The notes: a model not told the origin generated them from the letters alone. A stretch of DNA of 64,000 nt from an uncultured Lachnospiraceae bacterium (GCA_902775485.1 CACYMJ010000001.1:62001-126000), one strand, 5' to 3'; positions 53,832 to 63,821 are shown, counted from the stretch's first letter. Made by a program: numbers and translations.

Positions 53832-54938
53832 TTAAAAATCTATATAAGTTACCTCGGTGTTTATAAGTGTTAGTTCATCACACGTTGCTATATCGGTTTT
53901 GTTATATGGAACGATCAACCCTTCCACAATATGAGAAAATACGGAATCATAGCTGTCTTTGTCGAACTTTTCAAATCTGGACGTATCCATCGGAAGGCAT
54001 ACTCCGTCGGTTTTCGCAGTCATCATTGTCTGGGTACCGCCGGCAAAAGTTCCCTCAAAATACGATTTTACATCGTTATAGACAGCCGTCCTGACATCTT
54101 TCATGGCTGAAGTGATAACTGTTTCGGACTCTCCCGATTCATCAACGTCAACTCCTATGACTTTACCGGCATGGCCTTCGGCTGCTCTGATAACGGACTT
54201 ACTTATCGCACCTCCGCAGGCAAAGATCACTTCGGTGTCATCGTCATACCAGGCAGAGGCAAGGTCTTCAACAGCCGGATCGTCCGAAAAAGTATTTGAA
54301 TATGTGTAACGTATATGGACGTTAACACCCATTTCTATCGCAGCATAATCCGCGCCCTGAACGAATCCGTAACCGTACCGTATAACAGGATCTATCGGCA
54401 TTCCCCCGACAAATCCAAGCCCTTTGTATCCGTCCCTTACCGCAGCATAACCCGCAAGGAATCCGGCCTCTTCCTCGGCAAAAGTGATAACCGAAACATT
54501 TTCAGCTATATAAGTCTCTGTGTTCTCCTCGTTATGCGGAGAGCCGTCGATAAGAATATAACTCTGATCATCATATTTTTTCTGGGCCATGAAAACAGGA
54601 ACTTCAAGCATGCTGCCGGGACAGACGAACAGTTTTGCTCCATTTGAAGCACCTCGCTTGAACTGTTTCATTATACTTTCGATATCAGTGTCTTCCGGCT
54701 TATAATAATCATAAGATATACCGGTCTCCTCCGCATACATCTTTATACCTTCCCATGCGGCCTGGTTAAACGAGTTGTCATCAACTGTTCCATAGTCGGT
54801 TATAAGTATGATATCCGCCTGTTTGTCATCGCTCTTTGCGTCTTTTTGACATCCCGAAAGGACGGATGCTGTCATAACAACCGCAAGTGCAATCGTTATT
54901 GGTTTTTTTAACTGTTGTAACCGATCCTGAAAACTCAT
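53832..54938 (-). CDS. BMP-family nucleoside-binding lipoprotein
   Basis: 368 residues. Signal peptide with lipobox LSGC (Cys30), so it is anchored outside the membrane. The rest matches basic membrane protein/Med lipoproteins: ILITDYGTVDDNSFNQAAWEG, PGSMLEVPVF, GFVGGMPIDPVIRYGYGFVQG. Relatives bind purine nucleosides for an ABC importer. The operon partners PNP, Cdd and the deaminase fit this, but no ATPase or permease genes are present here. The start overlaps the PNP stop (ATGA). Confidence 0.9.
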   Translation of the reverse strand: MSFQDRLQQLKKPITIALAVVMTASVLSGCQKDAKSDDKQADIILITDYGTVDDNSFNQAAWEGIKMYAEETGISYDYYKPEDTDIESIMKQFKRGASNGAKLFVCPGSMLEVPVFMAQKKYDDQSYILIDGSPHNEENTETYIAENVSVITFAEEEAGFLAGYAAVRDGYKGLGFVGGMPIDPVIRYGYGFVQGADYAAIEMGVNVHIRYTYSNTFSDDPAVEDLASAWYDDDTEVIFACGGAISKSVIRAAEGHAGKVIGVDVDESGESETVITSAMKDVRTAVYNDVKSYFEGTFAGGTQTMMTAKTDGVCLPMDTSRFEKFDKDSYDSVFSHIVEGLIVPYNKTDIATCDELTLINTEVTYIDF

Positions 54939-55765
54939 AAAGCTCCGATCCTGATTATAGACTCACGTACTATCTGTTTAAAAAGCGGGGCGGCCTTTGC
55001 TGCAGCCTCCTGTACCTCATCATGTGTAAGCGGTGTTTCGGATATTCCCGCAGCGAGATTACATACGCATGAAATGGCGCATATCTTCATACCCATATGA
55101 TTTGCGGCTATAGCCTCAACCACGGTACTCATTCCCACTGCATCAACTCCCAGTTTCCCCAGCATTTTGATCTCGGCAGGACTCTCAAACGAAGGACCGG
55201 TAAGCTGTGCATATACACCCTTTTGAATAGTAATGTCATAATCTTCGGCAACCTGCAGTATTATATCCTGAAGAATGGGATCATATACCGATGACATATC
55301 GGGAAATCTTGTTCCGATCTGATCTATATTGGCGCCAATAAGCGGATTGGGCGCAAAAAGCGAGACATGATCGGTCAGCATCATAAAATCTCCCGCTTTA
55401 AAATCACGGTTGATACCGCCGGATGCATTTGTCAGGAAAAGATATTTTGCACCAAGAAGCCCCATCAGTCTGACAGGAAGCACAACATCCGTAATGGGAT
55501 AACCTTCGTAATAATGAACTCTTCCCTGCATGCATACAACAGGAACATCATTTACATAGCCGAAAACGAATCTGCCTGCATGTCCGGGAACGGTTGATGT
55601 CGGGAATCCCTCGATATCACTGTATGATATCGAATCTACGACATCTATCTCCTCCGCGAACTTTCCGAGTCCCGAGCCGAGAACCAGTGCGATCTTAGGC
55701 TCAAACGAGATCTTTTTTCTAACACTTTCATAACAATTGTTCAGTTTTTCATATACCGGATTCAT
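54935..55765 (-). CDS. punA: purine-nucleoside phosphorylase (PNP-I, trimeric)
   Basis: 276 residues. It splits purine nucleosides with phosphate to give base and (deoxy)ribose-1-phosphate. Motifs: LVLGSGLGKFAEEI (phosphate loop), GRVHYYEGY, LTNASGGINRDF, and the base-specificity segment YAQLTGPSFESPAEIKML with AVGMSTVVEAIAANH. It starts within the last codons of the hybrid kinase gene (17-base overlap), where AAGGAGG is embedded, and overlaps the BMP gene. Confidence 0.95.
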   Translation of the reverse strand: MNPVYEKLNNCYESVRKKISFEPKIALVLGSGLGKFAEEIDVVDSISYSDIEGFPTSTVPGHAGRFVFGYVNDVPVVCMQGRVHYYEGYPITDVVLPVRLMGLLGAKYLFLTNASGGINRDFKAGDFMMLTDHVSLFAPNPLIGANIDQIGTRFPDMSSVYDPILQDIILQVAEDYDITIQKGVYAQLTGPSFESPAEIKMLGKLGVDAVGMSTVVEAIAANHMGMKICAISCVCNLAAGISETPLTHDEVQEAAAKAAPLFKQIVRESIIRIGAL

Positions 55766-58544
55766 TTCTCCTCCTTTTCAGATCTGTTGCCAGTTCCTTT
55801 GCTTTATGGTAATCAAACACTTCAAGACATTTTTTGATCTCGAAGAATGTCCTGTTCACCTCATCACCGTAATTAACCGAAGTTATCTCCTCAACTCTGC
55901 TTTCGGTAGCTTTTATATTAAACTGCGAAAGATTATCTATGATCTCATCCAGTATGGCGTTATCAAATTCGGTCTCATCACCTGCCGGAACATTTTGAGG
56001 TTCGTCACTTTCAAATATCGCATTCTTTTCAAGATAATCCTTTACAACCTCAAGAACCTCACCGAAGATCTTAAATACATTTGCGGAATGTCCTTCTATA
56101 AATTCGATGTTTCCGGCCTTTCCTGCAAACTCAAGTTCTCTGAACAGAACCGACATGGCATCTGCGCCTATCGCTGCACTTGAAGACTTTAAAGCATGTA
56201 CTTCTACGACATAATTGGCTATATCTCCGGAGGATAAAAGCACCGGTACCGTTTCGGTTTTTTGTATGCCTTCTTTGTAATAAGCATTTACCACCGAAGC
56301 AAATGCTTCAGTCATACCGCCTACATTTGTAAGCCCCTTGTCGAAATGTATGTCCCTGGGATCGGATTCGGAAGCATTTTCCGGGATAACCTTTTTTTCT
56401 TTTTCGATTTTGGGTTTTACGGATTCATCATCTACCAAAATATTAACGGCAAGTTCAGTGGGCATATACTTTCTCAGCATTCTTTCCAGATAAAATCTTC
56501 TGACAGGCTTTGCAAGATAATCCTGGAATCCTTCGCTAAGCAGCATCCTGGATACTTCGGGGCCAAAATCAGCGGTTGCGCACAATATAGGCACCATTGC
56601 ATTTGCATTATCCAGTTTGCGGATAAGATGAAGCAGTTCGATACCGTCCATCTCAGGCATTCTCTGATCGAGGATTATAAGATCAAATTCTTCTTTTGCA
56701 AGTATATCAAGCGCTTCAGCACCGCTCTTACATTTTGCTATATTGATTGAGAATGTCTGGAGCATGCCCTCAAGTACTTTCAGATTGACTATGGAATCAT
56801 CGACTATAATCACCTTTCCTTCCGGATAAGTGACCGCCTCTTTTTTCTGCGCAAGCTTATATACCGACTCATCCCACAGATTATTGAGTGCATCACCGAC
56901 AACTATGGATGTTACGGGTCTGCGCAGTATCTTGCAATCATCAAAATCACTGTAAATGCTTCCTGCCTCGGTAAGCACATAAATCTCGTCACTGATCTGG
57001 GCAGTTTTTATCGTATCCCTGAGCATCGGATAAAACACATCATCTATAAAGATATGGGTATATCTCCTGTTTTCAATGGCCTGTCTGAACGCATTGGGAC
57101 CGGAAACAAAATTCGGATACAATTGAAAATGACCGAGTATATCGATCCAGATATCCTGATCTTCCTGGTTTTTCGTATATATGAGGATACTGTAATCACA
57201 CATCTGGCTGATGCGGACTATGGGATTATCTTCAATGATATAGTTAATGAATTCGAAATATACACTCATACCCACGCCCGGAACGCTCTTTATCGAAAGA
57301 GTTCCGCCCATGAGTTCAAGTATCTCTTTACAGATCGACAGTTCGAGCCCCATACCTTTAAAATCGCTCTTCTGTCTGCTGTCGTATTTTGTATATGCCG
57401 ACAGCATGGCTTCTATCTCAACTTCCGACAGACCGAATCCCGACTCTGCTATAGTTCCCGAAAGCATCACCGTATTTGTATTGATATCAACCTCGCCGGA
57501 TACTTCCATTGACAGACGGCTGTGCGGAAGCTTATGTACGGTAGAGAATAAAAGGTACATGAAAACCTGCTTGATCCTGATACTGTCCCCGAAAAGCGTT
57601 GAAGGTATATCGGGCGATATTCTGGCGATAAACTCAATATTCTCATTGGCATACTCATTGGAAACCGCATTTATTATTTCTGTCATCAGCGTCTTGAAAT
57701 CGTATTTTGTCGGATACAATTCCATCCTGTTCGAATCAAGCTTTGAGAATTCAAGAATATTGTTGATGATCTTAAGCAGCTGGTTGGACGATACCTTTAT
57801 GTTCTCGGCAAGTTCTCTGGATTCGGGATCCAGATCTTCCCGAAGTATAAGTTCATTCATTCCGATGATCGCATTCATCGGAGTTCTGATCTCATGTGTC
57901 ACGTTAGCCAGAAATCTGCTCTTATTGTATCTGGCCGATTCTATTATATGGCGGCTCTCGTCAAGCTGCTGCTTGGTACGCATGTAATTGACAGTCTGAT
58001 ATAAAACTATAAAGATAGGTGCAAATGCAGCAGCGACAAAGCTCATCATGATATTGACGCTTCTCGGATCCTCGGAGTATATACGGTACCTTTCATAATC
58101 AAAAACGGGGATCGTAAGCATTATGACGTACCAGGCAAGCTCACCGGCAAAAATAAGATATACCCATTTCTCTTTTATAAGGAAAAACGTGAACACGATT
58201 CCGAGCGGGAAAAACAGGAGGGCTCCGTTTACAAGGTTGCCTGTCATATAAAACAATATGGGAAAAATAAAGAAATTCAGACTGATCACAATTATGTACT
58301 TAAACAATCCGATCTCATCAAATCTTCCGAGCAGATATGCAAGCATCGATAAATATATGATTATTGCCACGCTTACAAGAAGGCATGCCGGAGATACGGG
58401 ATTAACGAGAAATGATATGAAATACCCTATGTTTATGATGATACTGTACATAACAACAAGATACAGACTCTTCGCATCAATAGAGACTTCATCATTTTTG
58501 AAGAACGATATTAAATTCTTAACAAAATACAGTCCTTTTTTCAT
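55749..58544 (-). CDS. hybrid histidine kinase with degenerate ATP site, REC and Hpt
   Basis: 931 residues. Order: about six membrane helices (30-190); HisKA with His217 (VTHEIRTPMNA); a HATPase-like domain; a degenerate receiver-like domain (about 450-545); a true receiver with Asp626 (LDQRMPEMDG); and Hpt with His783 (HALKSSS). In the ATPase the N-box Asn is Ser334 (LLFST) and the G1 Asp is Glu (ESGFGL, 367-372); GMGL is kept. Kinase activity is thus doubtful, but the receiver and Hpt look able to relay phosphate. It overlaps the next kinase (ATGA) and PNP. Confidence 0.92.
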   Translation of the reverse strand: MKKGLYFVKNLISFFKNDEVSIDAKSLYLVVMYSIIINIGYFISFLVNPVSPACLLVSVAIIIYLSMLAYLLGRFDEIGLFKYIIVISLNFFIFPILFYMTGNLVNGALLFFPLGIVFTFFLIKEKWVYLIFAGELAWYVIMLTIPVFDYERYRIYSEDPRSVNIMMSFVAAAFAPIFIVLYQTVNYMRTKQQLDESRHIIESARYNKSRFLANVTHEIRTPMNAIIGMNELILREDLDPESRELAENIKVSSNQLLKIINNILEFSKLDSNRMELYPTKYDFKTLMTEIINAVSNEYANENIEFIARISPDIPSTLFGDSIRIKQVFMYLLFSTVHKLPHSRLSMEVSGEVDINTNTVMLSGTIAESGFGLSEVEIEAMLSAYTKYDSRQKSDFKGMGLELSICKEILELMGGTLSIKSVPGVGMSVYFEFINYIIEDNPIVRISQMCDYSILIYTKNQEDQDIWIDILGHFQLYPNFVSGPNAFRQAIENRRYTHIFIDDVFYPMLRDTIKTAQISDEIYVLTEAGSIYSDFDDCKILRRPVTSIVVGDALNNLWDESVYKLAQKKEAVTYPEGKVIIVDDSIVNLKVLEGMLQTFSINIAKCKSGAEALDILAKEEFDLIILDQRMPEMDGIELLHLIRKLDNANAMVPILCATADFGPEVSRMLLSEGFQDYLAKPVRRFYLERMLRKYMPTELAVNILVDDESVKPKIEKEKKVIPENASESDPRDIHFDKGLTNVGGMTEAFASVVNAYYKEGIQKTETVPVLLSSGDIANYVVEVHALKSSSAAIGADAMSVLFRELEFAGKAGNIEFIEGHSANVFKIFGEVLEVVKDYLEKNAIFESDEPQNVPAGDETEFDNAILDEIIDNLSQFNIKATESRVEEITSVNYGDEVNRTFFEIKKCLEVFDYHKAKELATDLKRRRNESGI

Positions 58545-60664
58545 TTTGTCCGGTTCCCGACATGATTTTTGGGAACTATAAGTTCCTTACGCAGATACTT
58601 TCGAATTATTTTTTCCATCTTGTCTATTGAGATCGGTTTGGCGACAAAATCGTCAAATCCGGCCTCAAGAAACATCTCACGCGCACCGCTGACAACATTT
58701 GCCGTCAGTGCGATAACCGGTAATGCCACATATTTCGAACCGGGTATCTTTCGTATATTTTCCAGCGTATCTATACCGTTCATCTCAGGCATCATATAGT
58801 CAAGAAAGATCATGTCAACTTCATTTTCCTTAAGAAGCCTTAAGCAGTCTTTTCCCGAAAGAGCTGTTATTACGTTGGCTTTATATTTGGAAATGATCGC
58901 ACTTGCGACATTCAGATTTGTATAATTGTCATCTACGACCATTATTGTCGCATTCGGACATTCAAATCCGCCCTTTCTTGTTATTTCCCTTACATATGTG
59001 TTTGTTTCATTCCTGAGAAGCGATGCTATGTTAAGAGCATGGATAGGTCTTGTTAAGACTGTTGTTGCTTTTTCGATCCTGACATTATCGTCTATGTTTA
59101 TAAAGTCAACGATATTATCCTCAACCAAACGTTTGTTAAGGAAAGCTTCGCAATCCTCAAACCTCTCGTTCGCAATGAATATCCTGCTGTATCTGTTGAT
59201 GTTCATGAGACGTTCCATGTCGTGCCCGTTCCTGGCGATATCGGAAGAAATGCCAAGTCCGTCAAGTATCCCCTTGACATGCATTGAATATTCCATGTCT
59301 TTTTCGAATATAAGGATCTTCTGATCGGAACTGTCGGAAACATACGCCACGGTATCCATCGATGTAAATCTCTGTGGTATCCTGAACGTAAATACGGAAC
59401 CGGTCTGATACTCACTTCTGACCGTGATCATGCCGTTCATCTCATCGATTATCTCTTTGCATATTGCAAGACCCATACCCGTACCATCTATGTTCAGGCT
59501 TTCATCAGACGTGGATTTATCGCTGTTACGCACGAAAAGATTACTCATGTCCTCTTTTCTTATTCCTATTCCGGTATCCTCAACATCCACGATAAGCTCG
59601 ATGGAATCGGAGTTCATAAGGCGATAATCCACGCGAAGTACTATCTTTCCGGCCTTTGTGAACTTTATGGCGTTATTAAGAAGATTGACGAAAAGCTGTC
59701 TGAGCTTTGATGCATCACCATAAAGGAATCTCGGGATTTTGTTGTTTATCTCCACAAAGAATGACAGATTACTCTCTGTAAGTCTTACCGTCATCATATT
59801 AATGACTTCCATCAGAACATCAGACAGATCATATGTGGATACAAACAGTTTTATCTCTCCGTTTTCCGACCTGGAAAGATCCATCAGTTCGTCAGTGATA
59901 GAAAGAAGCGCATTGCAGGAATTGAGTATATTATAAATACTGTCGGAAACATGTTCGTCCACATCCCTGTCAAGGAGCAGATCGACCGTACCGACTATCG
60001 CATTCATCGGTGTACGTATCTCATGCGACATATTGATAAGAAACATATCCTTGGCGACATAAGCATCCATCGCCTCGGCTTTTATTCGTTCGGCCTCTTC
60101 CTTTGCGTTCTGGTAAAACATAAACCGGAATCTGACAGTAGCACCCGCACACAGACCCACGATCACGACGGCGATCATTGCGGCGGAAAAACACAAAATA
60201 ACTTCGCCGGGATCCTTGTCTTCCAGTCCCGTTGCCATATTGCCTTCAGCCATGTACAGGATAACGCTGTAGCAAAGAGTTTCCAGTACACCTATAATAA
60301 CTGCTGTTTTGGGATCGAGCATGATCACCGAATACATCAGCCCGAACAGGAAATAGACGGGAATAACGCATATATTTCTGTTAAAAAGCGCAAACATAAA
60401 CGGCATATATATAAAATTAAAGATCAGGGACATTATTATTATCCTGCTCTTTATCTTACCCGTCCTGTTGACTTCCGCCATCGTGAACAGGAAAAGGACA
60501 CATATGCCAAACGACAGATATACCGCCTTGGGCTGGGGAAAATATATGCTCACTATAAAAGTGATCAGTATCATTCCGATAACACAAATAGTATGTGTCA
60601 CATTGAACACATACATTTCCTCGTTCTGATCCTTTTTATATAGTGATCTCAAATACTCAATCAT
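58541..60664 (-). CDS. hybrid sensor histidine kinase (membrane, REC)
   Basis: 707 residues. About five or six membrane helices (25-180) with no recognised ligand domain. HisKA has His214 (MSHEIRTPMNA). The HATPase is intact: N-box NNAIKFT (Asn331), DTGIGI and GTGMGLAI. A pseudo-receiver follows (about 448-545) in which the phosphorylation Asp is lost (IFIANERF). The terminal receiver is intact (Asp622 in FLDYMMPEMNG). There is no Hpt, so it should use one from elsewhere, for example the Hpt of the next gene. It is 9 bases below the RpfG-type gene. Confidence 0.94.
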   Translation of the reverse strand: MIEYLRSLYKKDQNEEMYVFNVTHTICVIGMILITFIVSIYFPQPKAVYLSFGICVLFLFTMAEVNRTGKIKSRIIIMSLIFNFIYMPFMFALFNRNICVIPVYFLFGLMYSVIMLDPKTAVIIGVLETLCYSVILYMAEGNMATGLEDKDPGEVILCFSAAMIAVVIVGLCAGATVRFRFMFYQNAKEEAERIKAEAMDAYVAKDMFLINMSHEIRTPMNAIVGTVDLLLDRDVDEHVSDSIYNILNSCNALLSITDELMDLSRSENGEIKLFVSTYDLSDVLMEVINMMTVRLTESNLSFFVEINNKIPRFLYGDASKLRQLFVNLLNNAIKFTKAGKIVLRVDYRLMNSDSIELIVDVEDTGIGIRKEDMSNLFVRNSDKSTSDESLNIDGTGMGLAICKEIIDEMNGMITVRSEYQTGSVFTFRIPQRFTSMDTVAYVSDSSDQKILIFEKDMEYSMHVKGILDGLGISSDIARNGHDMERLMNINRYSRIFIANERFEDCEAFLNKRLVEDNIVDFINIDDNVRIEKATTVLTRPIHALNIASLLRNETNTYVREITRKGGFECPNATIMVVDDNYTNLNVASAIISKYKANVITALSGKDCLRLLKENEVDMIFLDYMMPEMNGIDTLENIRKIPGSKYVALPVIALTANVVSGAREMFLEAGFDDFVAKPISIDKMEKIIRKYLRKELIVPKNHVGNRTK

Positions 60665-60673
60665 GTTCTGTAA

Positions 60674-61729
60674 TCAAAAACGTACTTCAGCGATCTGTCT
60701 CTCAATATTAACAAAGGCATCAACCAGTTCGGGATCGAAATGTGTTCCGCTCCAGAACCGTATTCTGTTTATAGCTTCATTGTGTGTAAGGGATTCCGCG
60801 CCCTCATTTGTTGTTCTGAATATATCGTAACTGTTGACTATGGCAAGTATCCTTGCCTCTATCGGTATGTTCGTTGTCATCAGTTTATCGGGAAATCCCT
60901 TTCCGTCCCATCTCTCATGATGGTATCTGCACATATTGTATGCATAGTTAAGAAAACGGTTGTCGGAAATAACATTCATGACCTTTTTGATGGCTTCCGC
61001 ACCGAGTACGGTATGCGTATGTGCAAATTCTCTCTCCTGAATGCTCAGATCACCAAGGTCTGCAATACATCTGTCCGAAAGACATATCTTTCCCACATCA
61101 TGCATTTTGGATGCAAATTTTAATATCTCCGCATCGGTTTCCTCTAGCGAAAACTGGCGTGACTGTATCAGCGAGTCAAGGAACACCGACATATATCTCT
61201 CAACTCTCGTACAATGCTCGGAAACCAGAAATGATCTGTTAGCCATAAGTGATGTAAACATCTCAACAATGGCGTATTCCAGTTCTACTATGTTGTGAAT
61301 CTTCTCGCTGAGGGCTTTCTGAAGCTGTTCGTTTACTCTTTCGTTATGTTTCTGCGCCTGGACCAGTTTTACATGAATATCAACACGTTTTCTCAAAAGT
61401 GTTGCCGTAAAAGGTTTCCTTATATAGTCGATCGCTCCAAGAGAATATCCCTCGATCTCGGTTGTGACATCCTCCTGCGCCGTCAGGAAAACAACGGGAA
61501 TATTCGCAAGTTTCTCAACATTTTTCATCTGGGATATGACAAAAAAGCCGTTGATGTCAGGCATATCGATATCAAGAAGAACAACATCGGGCGGCTCCGG
61601 CATTTCCTGCAGAAACTCGAGAGCTATCTTTCCTGATGACACCGGTATAATCTCATACAGATCCTCCAAAGCCTTCTTGGCCATGATAAGATTTGTCATA
61701 TTGTCATCTACTATCATTACTTTATGCAT
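60674..61729 (-). CDS. RpfG-type response regulator: receiver plus HD-GYP
   Basis: 351 residues from ATG 61729 (GAGG 7 bases upstream; a GTG at 61741 is in frame). The receiver (1-120) has Asp53 in LLDIDMPD. The HD-GYP domain (about 145-345) keeps the full HD pair, MHDVGKI (His210, Asp211), and YHHERWDGKGFP (GYP written GFP, a tolerated variant). c-di-GMP hydrolysis controlled by phosphorylation is expected. The two hybrid kinases directly downstream are the likely partners. Confidence 0.94.
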   Translation of the reverse strand: MHKVMIVDDNMTNLIMAKKALEDLYEIIPVSSGKIALEFLQEMPEPPDVVLLDIDMPDINGFFVISQMKNVEKLANIPVVFLTAQEDVTTEIEGYSLGAIDYIRKPFTATLLRKRVDIHVKLVQAQKHNERVNEQLQKALSEKIHNIVELEYAIVEMFTSLMANRSFLVSEHCTRVERYMSVFLDSLIQSRQFSLEETDAEILKFASKMHDVGKICLSDRCIADLGDLSIQEREFAHTHTVLGAEAIKKVMNVISDNRFLNYAYNMCRYHHERWDGKGFPDKLMTTNIPIEARILAIVNSYDIFRTTNEGAESLTHNEAINRIRFWSGTHFDPELVDAFVNIERQIAEVRF

Positions 61730-61760
61730 GCCATACCTCACAACACATCATGTTCGATCC

Positions 61761-62972
61761 CTATTTGGTCCTCATCAGATATTTCATACCTTCCTTAAGT
61801 CCCTCAACAGTGAGTCTGTACATCTGAAAGGTATTCTTGACCGCCGTCTCCGCTTCTCTCCACGGTGCAGATCCCGGAGCCATCTTGGGATTAAGCCAGA
61901 TGATCCTCTTGAAATGGTTCTTCAGGCGAAGAAGCCATTCCATTCCTGAATATCCGTCATTCGGGCCTCTGTAGTTACCTGTAACAGAATACAGCTCCTC
62001 AGGTGCCATTGCCGCATCACCTACGATTATGACCTTATATTCACTGTTCAGGTTTTTTAATATCCATTCGGTCTCTATCCAGTCACCGTATTCACATTCA
62101 GGAGTGTTATACACGTGAGAATAAATACAGTTATGGAAAAAATAGGTCTTTATGTCCTTAAAATGGTTTGAACGGTTTACTGAATGAAACAGCTCATTCA
62201 AAAGATTCGTATAAGGGATCATTGTCCCTCCGGAATCCATCAACAGCAGCAGTTTAACCGTATTCTTACGCGGTTTCTGCATTTCAATGCGTAAGTGGCC
62301 GCCGTTATTGCATGTACTGTCAATCGTACCGTCTATGTCCAGTTCGCTTTTTTCGATATCAAGTCTCGTGGAAAACTGGCGCAGCGATCTGAGTGCCATC
62401 TGGAACTGTCTGTTATCAAGCACCCTGTCATTTCTGAAATCCCTGAACTTTCGTTCACCGATGACCTGGAACGCTGACTGGTACCCGGTAGTACCGCCTA
62501 CCCGGACGCCGCCGAGATGTCCGCCCAGATTACCGTAACTGCTGTTTCCTGCCGTTCCTACCCATTGATTGCCGCCCTGATGTTCGCTGTCCTGTTCTCT
62601 CTGACGCTCTCTGAACTTTTCAAGTACATCTTCGTTATCCACGATAGGTATACCTTCTTCCTCCATGAGCGCCTTTTTCTTTTCAAGGTCCTCCTGAAAC
62701 GCCTGATATTCAGGTTTTTCAAGCCATTTCCTCATCTGTTCGGAAATATCGTCAAATTCGTGTTTTATACCTTTGAAGTATTCTTCAAAGATCATGTCAT
62801 ACTTATCAAACTCGTATTCGTTTTTGACAAGTATCATTTTCGAAACAACGTAAAATTCAGTAAAACTGGCATGTATCAATCCCCTGTCCATGGCTTCGAC
62901 AAGACTAAGCCATTCCGACAGGCCGATATCCATTCCCTTTTCTCTTAGAAAATAAAAGAATCCGGTAAACAT
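61761..62972 (-). CDS. VWA-domain protein (CoxE-like) paired with MoxR
   Basis: 403 residues, no signal peptide, so cytosolic. Residues about 130-165 are a Gly/Asn-rich linker. The C-terminal VWA fold has the expected MIDAS strand, LLLLMDSGGTM (Asp246), but DxSxS is DSGGT, so metal binding may be weakened. Family members work with the MoxR ATPase as chaperone or metal-insertion pairs. The moxR gene ends one base before this one, and the RpfG-type regulator follows in 31 bases. The client is unknown. Confidence 0.88.
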   Translation of the reverse strand: MFTGFFYFLREKGMDIGLSEWLSLVEAMDRGLIHASFTEFYVVSKMILVKNEYEFDKYDMIFEEYFKGIKHEFDDISEQMRKWLEKPEYQAFQEDLEKKKALMEEEGIPIVDNEDVLEKFRERQREQDSEHQGGNQWVGTAGNSSYGNLGGHLGGVRVGGTTGYQSAFQVIGERKFRDFRNDRVLDNRQFQMALRSLRQFSTRLDIEKSELDIDGTIDSTCNNGGHLRIEMQKPRKNTVKLLLLMDSGGTMIPYTNLLNELFHSVNRSNHFKDIKTYFFHNCIYSHVYNTPECEYGDWIETEWILKNLNSEYKVIIVGDAAMAPEELYSVTGNYRGPNDGYSGMEWLLRLKNHFKRIIWLNPKMAPGSAPWREAETAVKNTFQMYRLTVEGLKEGMKYLMRTK

Positions 62973-62973
62973 C

Positions 62974-63798
62974 CTATTGCAGACTCATATGAGAGATCAC
63001 TTCAAGATCCTCATCCTTTTTTACGACTGTTCCGATAAACGGGAGCTTCGCACGTATCGTATCGGCACTGATCCCGCCAAGCTGCAGCGCATTGACCCAG
63101 TCTATAAGTTCCGATGTGCTGGGCTTTTTCTTGATCGATTTCTCATCTCTTATAAGATAAAAGACATCCATCGCCTCGCTGAGAATGTTCTCATCAACCT
63201 TTTCAAAATGTGTCCTTACGATCTCATCCATCAACTGTCTGTCCGGGAAAGCTATATAATGGAATATGCATCTTCTAAGGAACGCATCAGGCAGCTCTTT
63301 TTCGGCATTGGATGTTATTATAACTATCGGACGATGTTTTGCCTTTACGGTTTCTTTTGTCTCATGTATATAAAATTCCATCTGATCGAGTTCCCACAAC
63401 AGATCATTCGGAAATTCGAGATCAGCCTTATCGATCTCATCAATAAGAAGGACCGTTTGCACATCGCTTTGAAAAGCTTCGCCGAGCTTTCCCAGCTTGA
63501 TATAACGTGAGATGTCGTCAACACCCTCTTCTCCGAACTGTCCGTCATACAGTCTCTGGATAGTATCGTACATATACAGTCCGTCCTGAGCCTTTGTCGT
63601 CGATTTGATATTCCAGGTGATAAGCGGCATATCAAGTGACTGGGCGATAGCCTTTGCAAGCATTGTCTTTCCCGTTCCGGGCTCTCCCTTTATAAGCAGC
63701 GGTTTTTGCAATACCCTTGCAACATTAACGGCACTCATAAGTTCAGGCGATGCTATATATGTATCGGTACTTTTAAACCCTCCGGCATTAATATCCAT
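62974..63798 (-). CDS. MoxR-family AAA+ ATPase
   Basis: 274 residues from ATG 63798 (AAAGGAG 7 bases upstream); a frame to 63837 overlaps gpsA and has no site. Walker A GEPGTGKT (38-45), Walker B LLIDEIDKAD and a sensor I Asn in VIITSNAEKE are visible, and the arginine finger region RRCIFHYIAFPD follows. MoxR proteins remodel or activate partner proteins together with VWA proteins; the partner here is encoded one base downstream. Confidence 0.93.
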   Translation of the reverse strand: MDINAGGFKSTDTYIASPELMSAVNVARVLQKPLLIKGEPGTGKTMLAKAIAQSLDMPLITWNIKSTTKAQDGLYMYDTIQRLYDGQFGEEGVDDISRYIKLGKLGEAFQSDVQTVLLIDEIDKADLEFPNDLLWELDQMEFYIHETKETVKAKHRPIVIITSNAEKELPDAFLRRCIFHYIAFPDRQLMDEIVRTHFEKVDENILSEAMDVFYLIRDEKSIKKKPSTSELIDWVNALQLGGISADTIRAKLPFIGTVVKKDEDLEVISHMSLQ

Positions 63799-63821
63799 AA
63801 CAAACTCCTTTGGCTGCGGTT

